A stretch of DNA of 64,000 nt, from NCBI GenBank assembly GCA_014843695.1, contig CM026386.1, positions 84,247,791-84,311,790 on the forward strand, written 5' to 3'. The stretch is from Archivesica marissinica (Eukaryota; Mollusca; Bivalvia; Venerida; Vesicomyidae). Shown in pieces: positions 34,191 through 44,511 of this stretch. How positions within the stretch are numbered: position 1 is the stretch's first letter; each line of letters begins with the position of its first letter. Under the pieces are notes generated by a model. It searched no databases. It saw only the letters and a program-made list of their open reading frames with translations, and was not told the origin of the DNA. Both the position numbers and the translations under genes were made by a program.

Positions 34191-34700
34191 TATGGGTTTT
34201 TTATATATAGATTTTCTGTCAAAAAGATGATTATTATTTTTGAAATTAGGCACTTGTCCGCCGTAATTTTCGACTTGTCGCGCGATAGGATTGGTACAGC
34301 CCTGATTTTCATTTTGCTTCAAAAACTAAAGTTATGGTTTCGCTTCTTATTTATAACGCTTATCCGAGGATGCCTACAGTTCGTCTGGCAGAAGTTGCCG
34401 CTGTTAGGAACCGGTCACTCAGATGTTACACCCTGAAATACATGTCTTGTCTCTCTGAGTTGTTACACGTGGTCTGCCAGATCGAGGACGGTCACGCACA
34501 TCCCCAGTCTGCTTTACCGAGCCACAAGCCGAGAAATTGTTGATTGGTTGCATCCAAACGGCCGTGCTATGACACTTTGAACATCCGGTTTCAAACATTC
34601 CAATAGCCTGATTTCTGTCACCATTACTGAGTCTATTAAAAACTGTATAAATTTTAATCGAGCTGTGTTTTTAAATTGTATCAGTTCAATACCTTTCAAT

Positions 34701-35530
34701 AGATCGAAACAATGCGCTGGATTATCCCGTGTATGAAATGTCCACGTGCAAAACGTGAATTTAGTAATTTACATGTCTGGCATGCATACTAAATCGATTT
34801 CTTCCATTTTAGCCGCAGGTGCAAAGCATGGTGTGTCCATACCCCAATTACAAACACATGTTTAAACTGCATTTATTCTGAATATAAAAACTCATCGTGT
34901 AAAAACTATGCGTTTTTAAATGTACTGAGTGTACATGCAGTTAAATAATGGATACCGTTTGCTGATCAGCCAGGCACCTGACCTTCAAGGATAGGATTTG
35001 GGAAATACTGATGTCCATAATAGTCCAGTCAAGGTAGCTGGAATTGGCATCTAAGTGCAAACTAATTGCAAAAGGATTTATTTTAGCAGTTTTGATTATG
35101 ATGATATGTGAAGCACTAAAAGTTGCAATCTGTAAAATAAGCTAAAATTGGTCAAAAATGTCCTAGAAAGAGACTACTGACGAAATATCAGGACATTTAT
35201 TCTGAGCATTTGGTGTGCAGTAACAGCGTTCCGTAGCATTGCTATTTCAATTTGTTAGATTTTCTTTACGTTCAATTACATGTATACGGTAACTAGCCAT
35301 ATTTTATGTAAATGGCATAAATAAAACTAATATGGTTGACACAATAAGACTTTTTCGGGGGTAAAGTTACCCCACCCACTACCAATATTGCTATGCATCA
35401 AAGTGGCAGCAAAAGAACATGCGTCTGATTTTCTGATATGAAGGCCGGGTCAAGTGTAATATATTAACAACTATAGTTACTTGTTATACTGTCAAAACTG
35501 GTTAAAATTGCCATATGTAACGTCGTGAGC
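34701..35530. other. no recognised feature
   Basis: AT-rich sequence with no convincing open frame or repeat. Confidence 0.5.
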
Positions 35531-36109
35531 ACTTTGATACGGCTATTTGATCGACAGTATGCCAGTTGATCTACACTTTTATACGGCTATTTGATCGACA
35601 GTATGCCAGTTGATCTACACTTTGATACGGCTATTTGATCGACAGTATGCCAGTTGATCTACACTTTAATACGGCTATTTGATCGACAGTATGCCAGTTG
35701 ATCTACACTTTGATACGGCTATTTGATCGACAGTATGCCAGTTGATCTACACTTTGATACGGCTATTTGATCGACAGTATGCCAGTTGATCTACACTTTG
35801 ATACGGCTATTTGATCGATAGTATGCCAGTTGATCTACACTTTGATACGGCTATTTGATCGACAGTATGCCAGTTGATCTACACTTTGATACGGCTATTT
35901 GATCGATAGTATGCCAGTTGATCTACACTTTGATACGGCTATTTGATCGATAGTATGCCAGTTGATCTACACTTTGATACGGCTATTTGATCGATAGTAT
36001 GCCAGTTGATCTACACTTTGATACGGCTATTTGATCGACAGTATGCCAGTTGATCTACACTTTGATACGGCTATTTGATCGACAGTATGCCAGTTGATCT
36101 ACACTTTAA
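35531..36109. repeat. 44-bp minisatellite, about 13 units
   Basis: The unit contains actttgatacggctatttga then tcgacagtatgccagttgat and ctac. Units are almost identical; they differ mainly by cgacagt or cgatagt. Such homogeneity indicates recent expansion. Confidence 0.96.
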
Positions 36110-36908
36110 CCCGGATGTCGGGTGCCTTGAATTCATTTTGTCAATTAATAATAAATACTCCATTTGCATTTGACAAATGCCTATATAAGACACTCTGGCA
36201 TGTGAAATAGAAATGTTCTGCCTTTATAGAGGGTTGAAATACCCCACCCACTATTTATACACGTTAGAACATGTATTTTAACTGGATTAAGATTTGAATA
36301 TAATTCATATGTAAGTAGATCCACACGTACATGTATGCTTTATACAAACTGAATATATTTTTTAAATGTAATGATTGTTTGTTAGTTAGTTATTCCTACC
36401 ATTCAAATAGTTGAAATCACGCTGTCGAATATGTACTAGGACTATTATGATCCACATTTTACAACTATATATATATTCTAGAATTGTCACATAGTTAAAA
36501 TCATTATATCAATTACACTTACTCGATAGTGAGTGCCAAGAATTCCATATCAACCTTTCAAAAATGTCATATCAGTATCATTATGGAACCAATATATTAT
36601 AAATAGTCGAAATGTGATATACAAAATCAGATTGTTGGTATCACATATTTGAATATGTGAATCGTATTTATCGAATATGAACTATGCCTAAGAATCACAT
36701 ATTCAACTATATTATATGATTGTATCAACAATATTGAATAGATGATATCACTCAAATATGATATCACGCATTCGAATATGTTGGCTCTATGCTTTTGCAA
36801 AAGCGATTTTATCGCGACGGTCAACATATCATCAGTGTGCAATGAAAGCAGAGCCCTTTAGTTTGTAGAATGTATCAAACTAGTCATTACCTAAATTCAA
36901 CTCTCTAA
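36110..36908. other. no recognised gene; degenerate attcgaatatg motifs
   Basis: AT-rich DNA. A motif close to cacatattcgaatatg recurs in degenerate form at about 36426, 36643, 36669, 36703 and 36768, partly as self-complementary copies. I assign no function. Confidence 0.4.
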
Positions 36909-38945
36909 CTATTCATCACAACAATTTTCTCCCAATTCCTCGATATGTAATTCAGCAAGAGTAGGCGAATTTGAGCAACCAACGCATCGACAAGCTCCGC
37001 ACGCCACAGAACACAGTAATCCATGTTTTCGACATGTGCAACGTTTGCTGTCACAGTTTGCTTTGCATTTACAGCGTATAATGCTCAGAAGACTTTCAGG
37101 AGCAGGAGGGAGACTCGTTTTCACTGGCATGAACATTCCACTGACAACTTCCCAACCCCAATCTTCTGGGCGAAGTTCTTCGGATCCTTTCCACACTTGT
37201 ATTTGGTAAAAAACATGTAAACTATGAAATCTCAAAGCAGTAGACGTGGGCGGAAGGGTGTGAACCTGTACAAATGAAGTAATCATCGGTAAAAAGGTAA
37301 CGCTAGACTTCATGGGCATATTCTGACCACTTTTACCTTTGTCATACATATGCATAAAGCCACCCCAGCTGGGTCTCAACGTTTTCATTGGCCAAATTAC
37401 CTTTGAAAATGTGTCAAATGAATCACCTGTTGCACTATCTATGTCACCTAACTTCTCTAATTCCCTGAAACATATTGCATTGTGAGCCTTCTGTGCAGGA
37501 TAGTTATAATATTTGATATTAACTTTTCCAATCTTGGTCAGCTCATCGATGCTTACTTCGACTCTAGGTATTGATGTGCACACCGTAGAGCATGGTGTTG
37601 TACACGCGATTATTCCCATGCCATGGAATGTATTTTGTCCATCTAAAGTTCTGATGTTGTGATCAACATTATCTGCTACGAATTGAACAAATTTGCCTGG
37701 AAAAAAGTCTGGTATTGTCGTATTGATAGCTGCAGCTGCATTTGATTCAAACCGTTGAACTTCACTGTAGGATACGGTAAAGCCTAAACTACTGAGTGTA
37801 TCGATCAGAAACCTTGATCCAAAGTGGTGGTGAAGCTGTACACCTAGTCCAATCTGTAATGGGGCAATCATACCGTTAGGCCTACTGGCTTGAATTATGG
37901 CTTGTCCTATTGCCGCTAACTTGACCTCATTGGCTTTTTGACAAACTGAAGACAAAAACAATCGCAGACTTTCTGGGATGAATGCCCTGTTTTCTTGAAC
38001 TGAAGCTACTGTATCAAATGATGGATAATTGATCTTGTTTGACTCTATATCAGCTATGTCAGCTTTGATTAACTTTCCTGCAGTCATTATTATATTTTGC
38101 TTTTGTTCATCTTGTGTTATACCAGCATTTGTTTTATAAAATTCATGAATGATTGTTGATGATGTTGGAGTCCAAGTTATCTTGCTTTCTTTACCAGCAA
38201 GTGTACTTATTGAGATCTGATCTCCAAAATGGTCTTTCAGTTTCTTATTTAAGTGTACCTTTGAATATGCTCGATCCCCACATATATCTTCCATTACTTT
38301 GACAAGTTCAGTTAATGTTAACACAGTATCTACATTGTCTTCCATATACCTTAGCACTGCCTGAAATGCCTCTGATGTGTCAATGCTGGTAGGCCTTCCT
38401 GGTGTTCTTTTCCTGCTACTAGCTTCACTGTCTGAAAAACAGTTTGGAATGTTACGCAATGTTCGGAAGTTAACATTGCAACTTTGATGGTATACAGCAT
38501 CAGCAGCTGGTAAGTCAATAGCTAGTGCGAGCCTACCCATAACGTCGTGAGACCACTCGTCATTCCTGTCAATACACTTCTGTTTTATTGCATCCTGGAA
38601 GTCAAAGGTACGGACAGGATATGCATCAATACTATGTTTTCCCCTACTCAACTTCACACCTTGACCACAGAAAAGGCACTTATTCTTAAAGTCAAAAGAA
38701 AAACACGATCTAGTTGCTGGCTTCTCATCACTGGTAATGTCACTACTAGAAGTTGCGATGGTTGTATTTCTATGATGGATATAATCTCTTCGACACTCGA
38801 CATGCACCACTTGTCCTCTAGTTACACTAATATCTTGTTTTCTTTCGAGGCTAGCTTTATTTATCCCTTCGCAACCTTTTGCTCGAAGCTTGACTGTTGG
38901 TGTGCTACCGTCCAAAACCTTTTTGCAGATTGGACAGACATCCAT
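36909..38945 (-). CDS. copy B of the RNase H-like core/CXC protein, 678 codons, nuclease segment missing
   Basis: One uninterrupted minus-strand frame from ATG 38945. The N-terminus has two putative zinc-binding parts: MDVCPICKKVL with VVHVECRRDYIHH, and CLFCGQGVKLSRGKHSID with YHQSCNVNF. A helical region follows, then IGLGVQLHHHFGSRFLIDTL and the conserved VADNVDHNIRTLDGQNTFHG, whose aspartates are candidates for the first acidic residue of an RNase H-like core. After PSWGGFMHMY and SSVTFLPMI the frame jumps straight to LPPTSTALRFHSLHVFYQIQ. This skips the TIDQPLW, GGFHTEMSF and FEN1-like parts present in copy A. The end has the CXC cluster CKCKANCDSKRCTCRKHGLL then CSVACGACRCVGC. At the jump, 37266-37283 complemented reads ttcatttgtacag, like a splice acceptor. 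It is either a deleted copy or a two-exon gene with retained intron sequence. No inverted repeats were found around it. Confidence 0.75.
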   Translation of the reverse strand: MDVCPICKKVLDGSTPTVKLRAKGCEGINKASLERKQDISVTRGQVVHVECRRDYIHHRNTTIATSSSDITSDEKPATRSCFSFDFKNKCLFCGQGVKLSRGKHSIDAYPVRTFDFQDAIKQKCIDRNDEWSHDVMGRLALAIDLPAADAVYHQSCNVNFRTLRNIPNCFSDSEASSRKRTPGRPTSIDTSEAFQAVLRYMEDNVDTVLTLTELVKVMEDICGDRAYSKVHLNKKLKDHFGDQISISTLAGKESKITWTPTSSTIIHEFYKTNAGITQDEQKQNIIMTAGKLIKADIADIESNKINYPSFDTVASVQENRAFIPESLRLFLSSVCQKANEVKLAAIGQAIIQASRPNGMIAPLQIGLGVQLHHHFGSRFLIDTLSSLGFTVSYSEVQRFESNAAAAINTTIPDFFPGKFVQFVADNVDHNIRTLDGQNTFHGMGIIACTTPCSTVCTSIPRVEVSIDELTKIGKVNIKYYNYPAQKAHNAICFRELEKLGDIDSATGDSFDTFSKVIWPMKTLRPSWGGFMHMYDKGKSGQNMPMKSSVTFLPMITSFVQVHTLPPTSTALRFHSLHVFYQIQVWKGSEELRPEDWGWEVVSGMFMPVKTSLPPAPESLLSIIRCKCKANCDSKRCTCRKHGLLCSVACGACRCVGCSNSPTLAELHIEELGENCCDE

Positions 38946-40096
38946 CTACAATATACATAAAAAGGAGAATTGTATTCCAGACTTTGGCGTACAAATCAAG
39001 CTTTCGACGATCGTGGAATGAAGCAAGAAAAATGTGTGTAAATGTGGCACATACACGCTTCCGTAGTTTTTGGAAATTGAGCAGCATTTTTATTAATTCA
39101 CGCTGTTCAAAAATCAATACTGATTAAATTCGTGTACAAGTAAGGTGATGATGATTTTCACATGGTATACAATTGATACTTGGCATATGTTTCAACTTAC
39201 CACAGTTTACACCAAATAAAAGGTCAATTCAAAATGCAGCACTTGTCGCGAAAACACGTTATTCTTAGTAATTATTAAATTTGTATAGGACTGGTTAATG
39301 TTTTGCTTCTTGAACGGTTATCATAGTAAAATAATATAAACTACATTTAAAACTTACCCTCTTCTTATTGTAAAGCAATACGGCTTTTCACGGGTCCACT
39401 CTTGACACTTCCGCGTTTGTTTTTAAATAATATATCGCGCGTACATACTTAAAAGGAGATTGAAGAGTATTCGGTATGGTGGGCTTTGTATGCCATCTTT
39501 GCATTTTAAGATTTTGCAAGATTTCACCGCCAGTTTTTTCCAATTTTAGCTCCATCTGTAAAGTGCAACTTTTTTTGTATGACTAATATGCATATGAACT
39601 TTCATCCAGTATGAAAATACAGACTTTTGCAATTAGTTTGAACGTATATTTATCTTGATTGGACTATAAGCAGTGTCTCATAAGTCAGAAATGGCTGACA
39701 ATTTCAATAGGGGTGATACTATAATAAACATTACTTTTACTAATAAAGGGCAGGTAATCATGACTTTTACTAATAATGCGCGTGTAATCATGACATTAAG
39801 AACATTGTTGACCTTCGAATATACATGTATGTACCGGTATGTAATTTGATTATAACGATCACTTAATATTTGTGTTCTGTTTATTAGATGATTCATTTTT
39901 TCATGGATCATCCTAGGTAAAATGTTCAATGAGAGAATTGATCTCATTTGTTCAAACATGGCGAGAGATTTTTAATTTCAGGGATATTTTTTTTAATGAG
40001 AAACAGTTCTTGTACATGGGCGAAGCCTTTTCAGATTTTTTAAAATGGAGATTGTCATAAATAAAAGATGACCACTGTCTAAAATTAACACAATCT
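38946..40096. other. no recognised feature
   Basis: Upstream flank of copy B and AT-rich DNA. A polyadenylation or promoter assignment is not possible from what I can see. Confidence 0.45.
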
Positions 40097-40860
40097 TCAA
40101 ACTTGTGAACCACCGGTTGAATTCAGGCAACATTTAATGATCGATGTACAATGCTCTTTCAAAGTTGTTAACATTGTGACTCCGCGGTAAAAATTGGAGT
40201 CAGATTTCTGCCTCTGTAGGTTTACAAGAAAGTGGTTTCGTGTCATTGCCTGCTTGAACCTCTCAACATTCTTCCAGTACGGCTCGTAGTCCGGACGTGT
40301 CAATAGTCTAGCCACTGCTCGCATGAATCTGCAATTGTAACCATGTCTGCCTGGAAATGGTCGCTGTATATGTAGCTATGGGTTCTAACTGTTTCTGCAG
40401 GTTCTTCACTTTACCGAAGAGGCCACCATTGAGGATTAGGTTCCTGATACGAATGTCAATGGCGTTGTAATCAGAAGCATGTAGGGTATGTTCCGAATGA
40501 AAGTCTGGATGCATGTCAATTGGCTGTTCCACCGTGTCTGCTGGTAGCTGTGGTTTTACCGATCCGGAATCTCTGGCAGGAGGGCACCTGACACATCATG
40601 ATGATTGCGAACGTATTTGTTGATATCTACTACTTGAATTATAACTGTGCTCGTGTTATTTATATCTTGCCCTAAACAATTCAGTCAGTGAGCAGAGCAG
40701 CCATAGATTGACAGTGTGGGATCTGCTTGATGTAGTTTTGTCATCATGGCTTCCATTTTCTTCTCCTTGTCTGTGACCACTCCTGTAACGGTACAGCCAT
40801 ATTTCTTGCTGAACTCTTGAATGCCACCCTTGGCTATGGTAGTGCAGTAATGTTGCACGG
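40097..40860 (-). pseudogene. hAT transposase fragment 1 (DUF659-like middle part)
   Basis: The minus strand encodes EFSKKYGCTVTGVVTDKEKK (about 40820-40760) and SIYGCSAH, then SVKPQLP-like and IRNLILNGGLFGKVKNLQKQ (about 40445-40390). These match, in order, fragment 2 at 45.5-45.0 kb (DKFGCTVTSIVTDNAKNMER, YGCSAHWLNLLG, FRNDRDLAAQLRP). Several frameshifts are present, and both the BED finger and the C-terminal dimerisation domain are missing. The catalytic-site TDNAKNME-like motif is altered to TDKEKKME. Confidence 0.65.
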
Positions 40861-41105
40861 CCAAGGAATACCTGTTATTGTGTGGTTCGGCCAATGTACA
40901 CCTGTTCTTGGGTGGCTCGGCCAAGGTACTCCTGTGGTAGTGTGGCTCGGCCAAGACCTGTGTTTGTGTTGTTCGGCAAATTTACACCTGTGATTGCTTG
41001 GCTCGGCCATGGTACACATGTGGTTGTGTGGGTTGGTCAAGATACACCTTTGTTTGTGTGGCTCGCCCAAGGTACGCCTGTGGATGTGTGGCTCTGTAAA
41101 TATAC
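40858..41105. repeat. degenerate 30-bp tandem repeat, about 8 units
   Basis: The unit is close to ggctcggccaaggtacacct then gtggttgtgt. On the minus strand it gives a 10-residue repeat, AEPHNHRCTL. It lies between hAT fragment 1 and the duplicated segment 41.1-41.7 kb. Confidence 0.8.
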
Positions 41106-41693
41106 AACCAGAGTTCATTACCATAGATACAAATGCCCACCCAATGTCATCACCAGCAGCAGCCTCACGACTGAGTACATGTATATAATCAGGTTTACCT
41201 TTATTCCATTTTATGTTACAAGAATTTTCCTTGTTGTAACACAGACGTGTGTGAACTTCACACTTTACTGGTGCTGCCAGAATATAGACTGTTTGTTAGT
41301 ACACGGCTTTTGGGACATTTTTCAATTTCTGTATTCCCAGATTGACAGTAATCCTCGTTGTCTTCTGTTTTCAAACAACCACTTACACAGGCAAATATAT
41401 TGCCTGGAATTTCACAACACAAAATTGGACCTTGTAAACGGCCATATTCTATTCTTTTCAAGTTGCTGTCGGTCGAGGTATTGCGCGTTCTGACACACTC
41501 TGAAAAGCACAAACCTGAATTCTCATCAAAATTGCCTGAAAGTAGTAAGTAGCTTGATGCCATTTGAAGACTTCAATTGTTCCATGTCCAAGATTGGCAG
41601 CATTACAGATGAGTACATTGAGCAGTACACAACGTATCTCCTACTGTATATCCTGTGTTGTCTTGGCGGTTTGTCATCGCATACCTGTTAAAC
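41100..41693 (-). repeat. duplicated segment, copy 1 (uninterrupted), with a cysteine-rich open frame
   Basis: It aligns at about 95 percent by eye with 46556-47303. The minus strand holds an open run at 41563-41258 (SSYLLLSGNFDENSGLCFSE, CVRTRN, GPILCCEIPGN, CLKTEDNEDYCQSGN) that continues in another frame as CEVHTRLCYNKDNSCNIKWN. It looks like a secreted or extracellular cysteine-rich exon, but I recognise no family. Small in-frame differences between copies (for example CVSG present or absent) suggest relaxed constraint. Confidence 0.75.
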
Positions 41694-41935
41694 GACAGTA
41701 AACAGTATTAACAATTATATACTTTTAATCTCGTGTCCAGTGTTTTCTCCCAAATTAGTTTTTGACGCAATGAAATACACAGAGACGCAATGAAAAATCA
41801 TTGATTGCGTTTTCCATCCATGAAAGTACTGAAACACATCCTAGCGATACCATCATTCGGCTGGAGTCTCAAAAAAATATTTACACCTCAACTGTTAATG
41901 TAATTGACAAACTATGTTTTAATTAAAATATTCAA

Positions 41936-42204
41936 GTCCGCCTCCGTGGTCGAGTGGTTAAGGTCGCTGACTTGTATACCACTGTAACCTATCATCACTG
42001 ATGGTCACGGGTTCGAGCCCCGCTCAGACCGTGTCTCATTTATATGAAAAAGTTGGCAGTTTCTTACGGAGGTTGGTACACCCAAGTACTGGTTAACCGC
42101 TGGAGCCTGCCCAGAAAAGGTGTTGTTAGGTAAACTGCCCGCCGGCGATATAGCCCAAAATGGTGCTGATGCAGGCGTAAAACCCGAAATATAACATAAC
42201 ATAG
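41936..42204 (+). mobile_element. full-length tRNA-type SINE with 9-bp target duplication
   Basis: The head starts gtccgcctccg and has a polymerase III A box tggtcgagtgg (41947-41957) and B box ggttcgagccc (42010-42020). The A box and long variable region resemble a class II (Ser/Leu) tRNA. The body contains ttggcagtttcttacggagg, gtactggttaacc and gcccgccggcgatatagccc, and it ends in ataacataacat. Direct repeats aatattcaa at 41927-41935 and 42205-42213 flank it exactly, which shows a retroposed insertion rather than a free tRNA gene. Confidence 0.9.
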
Positions 42205-42221
42205 AATATTCAAATAGTCTT

Positions 42222-42505
42222 TGCCTCTGCGGTAGTATTTACGTAATGCATATACTTATATAGAATTTTATTTCATACACTCGACAATAAACATAACTTT
42301 AATGCGCGCTACATGACCTTAGATGTCGATGCGCCGTAAAACACCATTCATTCATTCATTCTTTATAACTTCTTAGTATTAATTTTTACGTAATGCATAT
42401 ACTTATATAGAATTTTATTTCATACACTCAACAATAAACATAACTTTAATGCGCGCTACATGACCTTAGATGTCGATGCGCCGTAAAACACCATTCATTC
42501 ATTTA
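42222..42505 (+). repeat. two tandem 3' UTR tails of the I-like LINE family
   Basis: Two consecutive copies of a roughly 140-bp segment (acgtaatgcatatacttata, then cacgtcgacaataaaca-like text, gcgcgctacatgaccttaga and cgtaaaacaccattcattca) match the 3' end of the LINE at 55012-55247. There is no coding part. The CATTCATT tail closes each copy. Confidence 0.85.
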
Positions 42506-42711
42506 TGAAAAGAAGTAACAAAGAGCACATGGAAATATATTCATTGCTGGAAGCCTCATTAATACATTAAGCTATAAATGTATTCATAGGAATGTGTTTA
42601 AGAGTTATATTACAGACCAATCTTATGTACAGACTAACAGACCGAGCGATAGGGATAACAAGTAATGCTCCTTTGCCCATTCCATCACCATTCTTTGAAT
42701 GATTGAAACAT

Positions 42712-43400
42712 AAAAACACTAAACCAGGGCCTCAAAAACACTAAACCAGGGCATCAAAAACACTAAAACAGGGCATCAAAAACACTAAAACAGGGCATCA
42801 AAAACACTAAACCAGGGCCTCAAAAACACTAAAACAGGGCATCAAAAACACTAAACCAGGGCATCAAAAACACTAAAACAGGGCATCAAAAACACTAAAA
42901 CAGGGCATCAAAAACACTAAAACAGGGCATCAAAAACACTAAAACAGGGCACCAAAAACACTAAACCAGGGCATCAAAAACACTAAAACAGGGCATCAAA
43001 AACACTAAACAGGGCATCAAAACACTAAAACAGGGCATCAAAAACACTAAAACAGGGCATCAAAAACACTAACCAGGGCATCAAAAACACTAACCAGGGC
43101 ATCAAAAAAGACAAACACTAAACCAGGGCATCAAAAACACTAAACCAGGGCATCAAAAACACTAAACCAGGGCATCAAAAACACTAAACCAGGGCATCAA
43201 AAACACTAAAACAGGGCATCAAAAACACTAAACCAGGGCATCAAAAACACTAAAACAGGGCATCAAAAACACTAAAACAGGGCATCAAAAACACTAAGCC
43301 AGGGCATCAAAAACACTAAACCAGGGCATCAAAAACACTAAACCAGGGCATCAAAAACACTAAGCCAGGGCATCAAAAACACTAAACCAGGGCATCAAAA
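42712..43400. repeat. 21-bp minisatellite, about 33 units
   Basis: The unit is aaaacactaaaccagggcat plus c (21 bp), with acc/aac and cat/cct variants and a few single-base deletions. Confidence 0.96.
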
Positions 43401-44511
43401 GTACTACATAATTAGCATAAAAAAGTCCTATATTACTACAAACTTTAAAATACAGTCAAGCACTTCAAAATATATTAACTGAAATAAATGTATTTTTTGT
43501 TGTAGAAACTGAAGCAAGCTGAAAGGCCGCATTCCTTACAGTATTTGAAGAATAAGAACAATGGGATCTATATATGCATCTACAAACTAGAATTATATAT
43601 ACCTATGAATTAGAACTATATACACATATTAACTAAATGCATATACTACACCAATGAAGCAATATATTGCATAGTTAGAACAGTGTTCATATGAGCTCCG
43701 CTGTGTGATTTCCAATCTATTCTATAAGCACATCAATTTGGGAGTCGCTGCATGTATGTCTTTAAGCTTACACAACTAGGCAAACATTCCAAAATGGATG
43801 CCTCCATGACTTAGAAATTGACGAATAATTCAGCTATAATAATAATTATATTTTTTTGTTTAAAGAGGTAAGACCCTGTCCTATTACATTCCTCTTTCCT
43901 AAAAAAACTAAATATCCAACGTTCAAAGAAAATTGAAAGTGATGGAATTAATTAGCTCTAGTTATACAAATTTATTATAGCCTGATTCCGAAACAAGTAT
44001 ATTTAATCAGATTTACAGATACAGCAAGACTATTATTAACTTACAAAATAAAGGTTATAACACGAGTTAAGTCACAGTACGTCATTTATCAAATATGTAA
44101 CTGACAAGTAATGACTTACACACATTTACACACCATCTCAGTTCATGATTACACATCATCCTCATAGTCCAGTTCCTCACAGCAGGGCAAAAACCTATTT
44201 TTACGTAGCATTGTAAAAAAACTGTTATTAACTGTAAAAAACTGTAATATGATGTAATATGATTCAGTGTTTGTGTGTAAAATCTTGTCATGCACTCGCC
44301 TCATTCAAACAGTATGCACTATCATACAGCCAATCGCACATACATGTACATCACACATTGTTTGTAATGAAAAACTACTGATTGATTGTTTATTTACATA
44401 AATATGAATATAATATGATGACATATTAAGAGTGTAGACATGTTGCATACTGGTCACACAGAATATTAAAATGGATGATCATTGTCCTGTCAGTTCATTA
44501 ATGGATTTATT
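43401..44511. other. no recognised feature
   Basis: AT-rich DNA downstream of hAT fragment 2. I see no gene or tandem repeat. Confidence 0.5.

Larger units (their letters stand above)
31908..34304 (-). mobile_element. hAT-like element with CAGGGCTGTAC ends
   Basis: The left end, 31908, starts cagggctgtacaaat. The right end, 34304, complemented, starts cagggctgtaccaat. CAGGG-type termini are characteristic of hAT elements. Short direct repeats containing attttc lie just outside both ends, though a perfect 8-bp duplication is not evident. ACTTGTCC/GGACAAGT boxes occur near both ends. Inside are minus-strand exons of a ZNF862/KIAA1586-like hAT protein, C-terminal part only. The element interrupts a Tc1-type transposase gene. 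Confidence 0.75.
31300..34700 (-). pseudogene. Tc1/mariner-type transposase split by an hAT-like insertion
   Basis: The N-terminal half is at 34700-34310: ARPFGCNQSTISRLVAR, TGDVRDRPRSGRPRVTTQR, then HLSDRFLTAATSARRTVGIL, a Tc1-type paired helix-turn-helix region. The C-terminal half is at 31865-31300: WARAHIRFTRQQWGRVLFSD with E following, GRKRVWRRRNERYTDAC, VNANVYINDVLR, LQQDGATPHTA and VLDWTALS. The region expected to hold the final acidic residue (PDLNPIE-like) is replaced by unrelated sequence. The two halves are in the right order and are separated exactly by the hAT-like element 31908-34304. Both halves also have internal frameshifts, so the gene had decayed. Confidence 0.75.

Noticed and set aside
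35531..36109. CRISPR array
   Set aside because: The unit is repeated without unique spacers and the genome is eukaryotic; the same applies to the 21-bp array at 42712-43400.
36100..39600. Long inverted repeats around copy B of the nuclease/CXC family
   Set aside because: I looked on both sides for the 5103-5454 repeat and for any mutual inverted match and found none.
41936..42030. A functional tRNA gene
   Set aside because: It is the head of a SINE with body, tail and exact target duplications.
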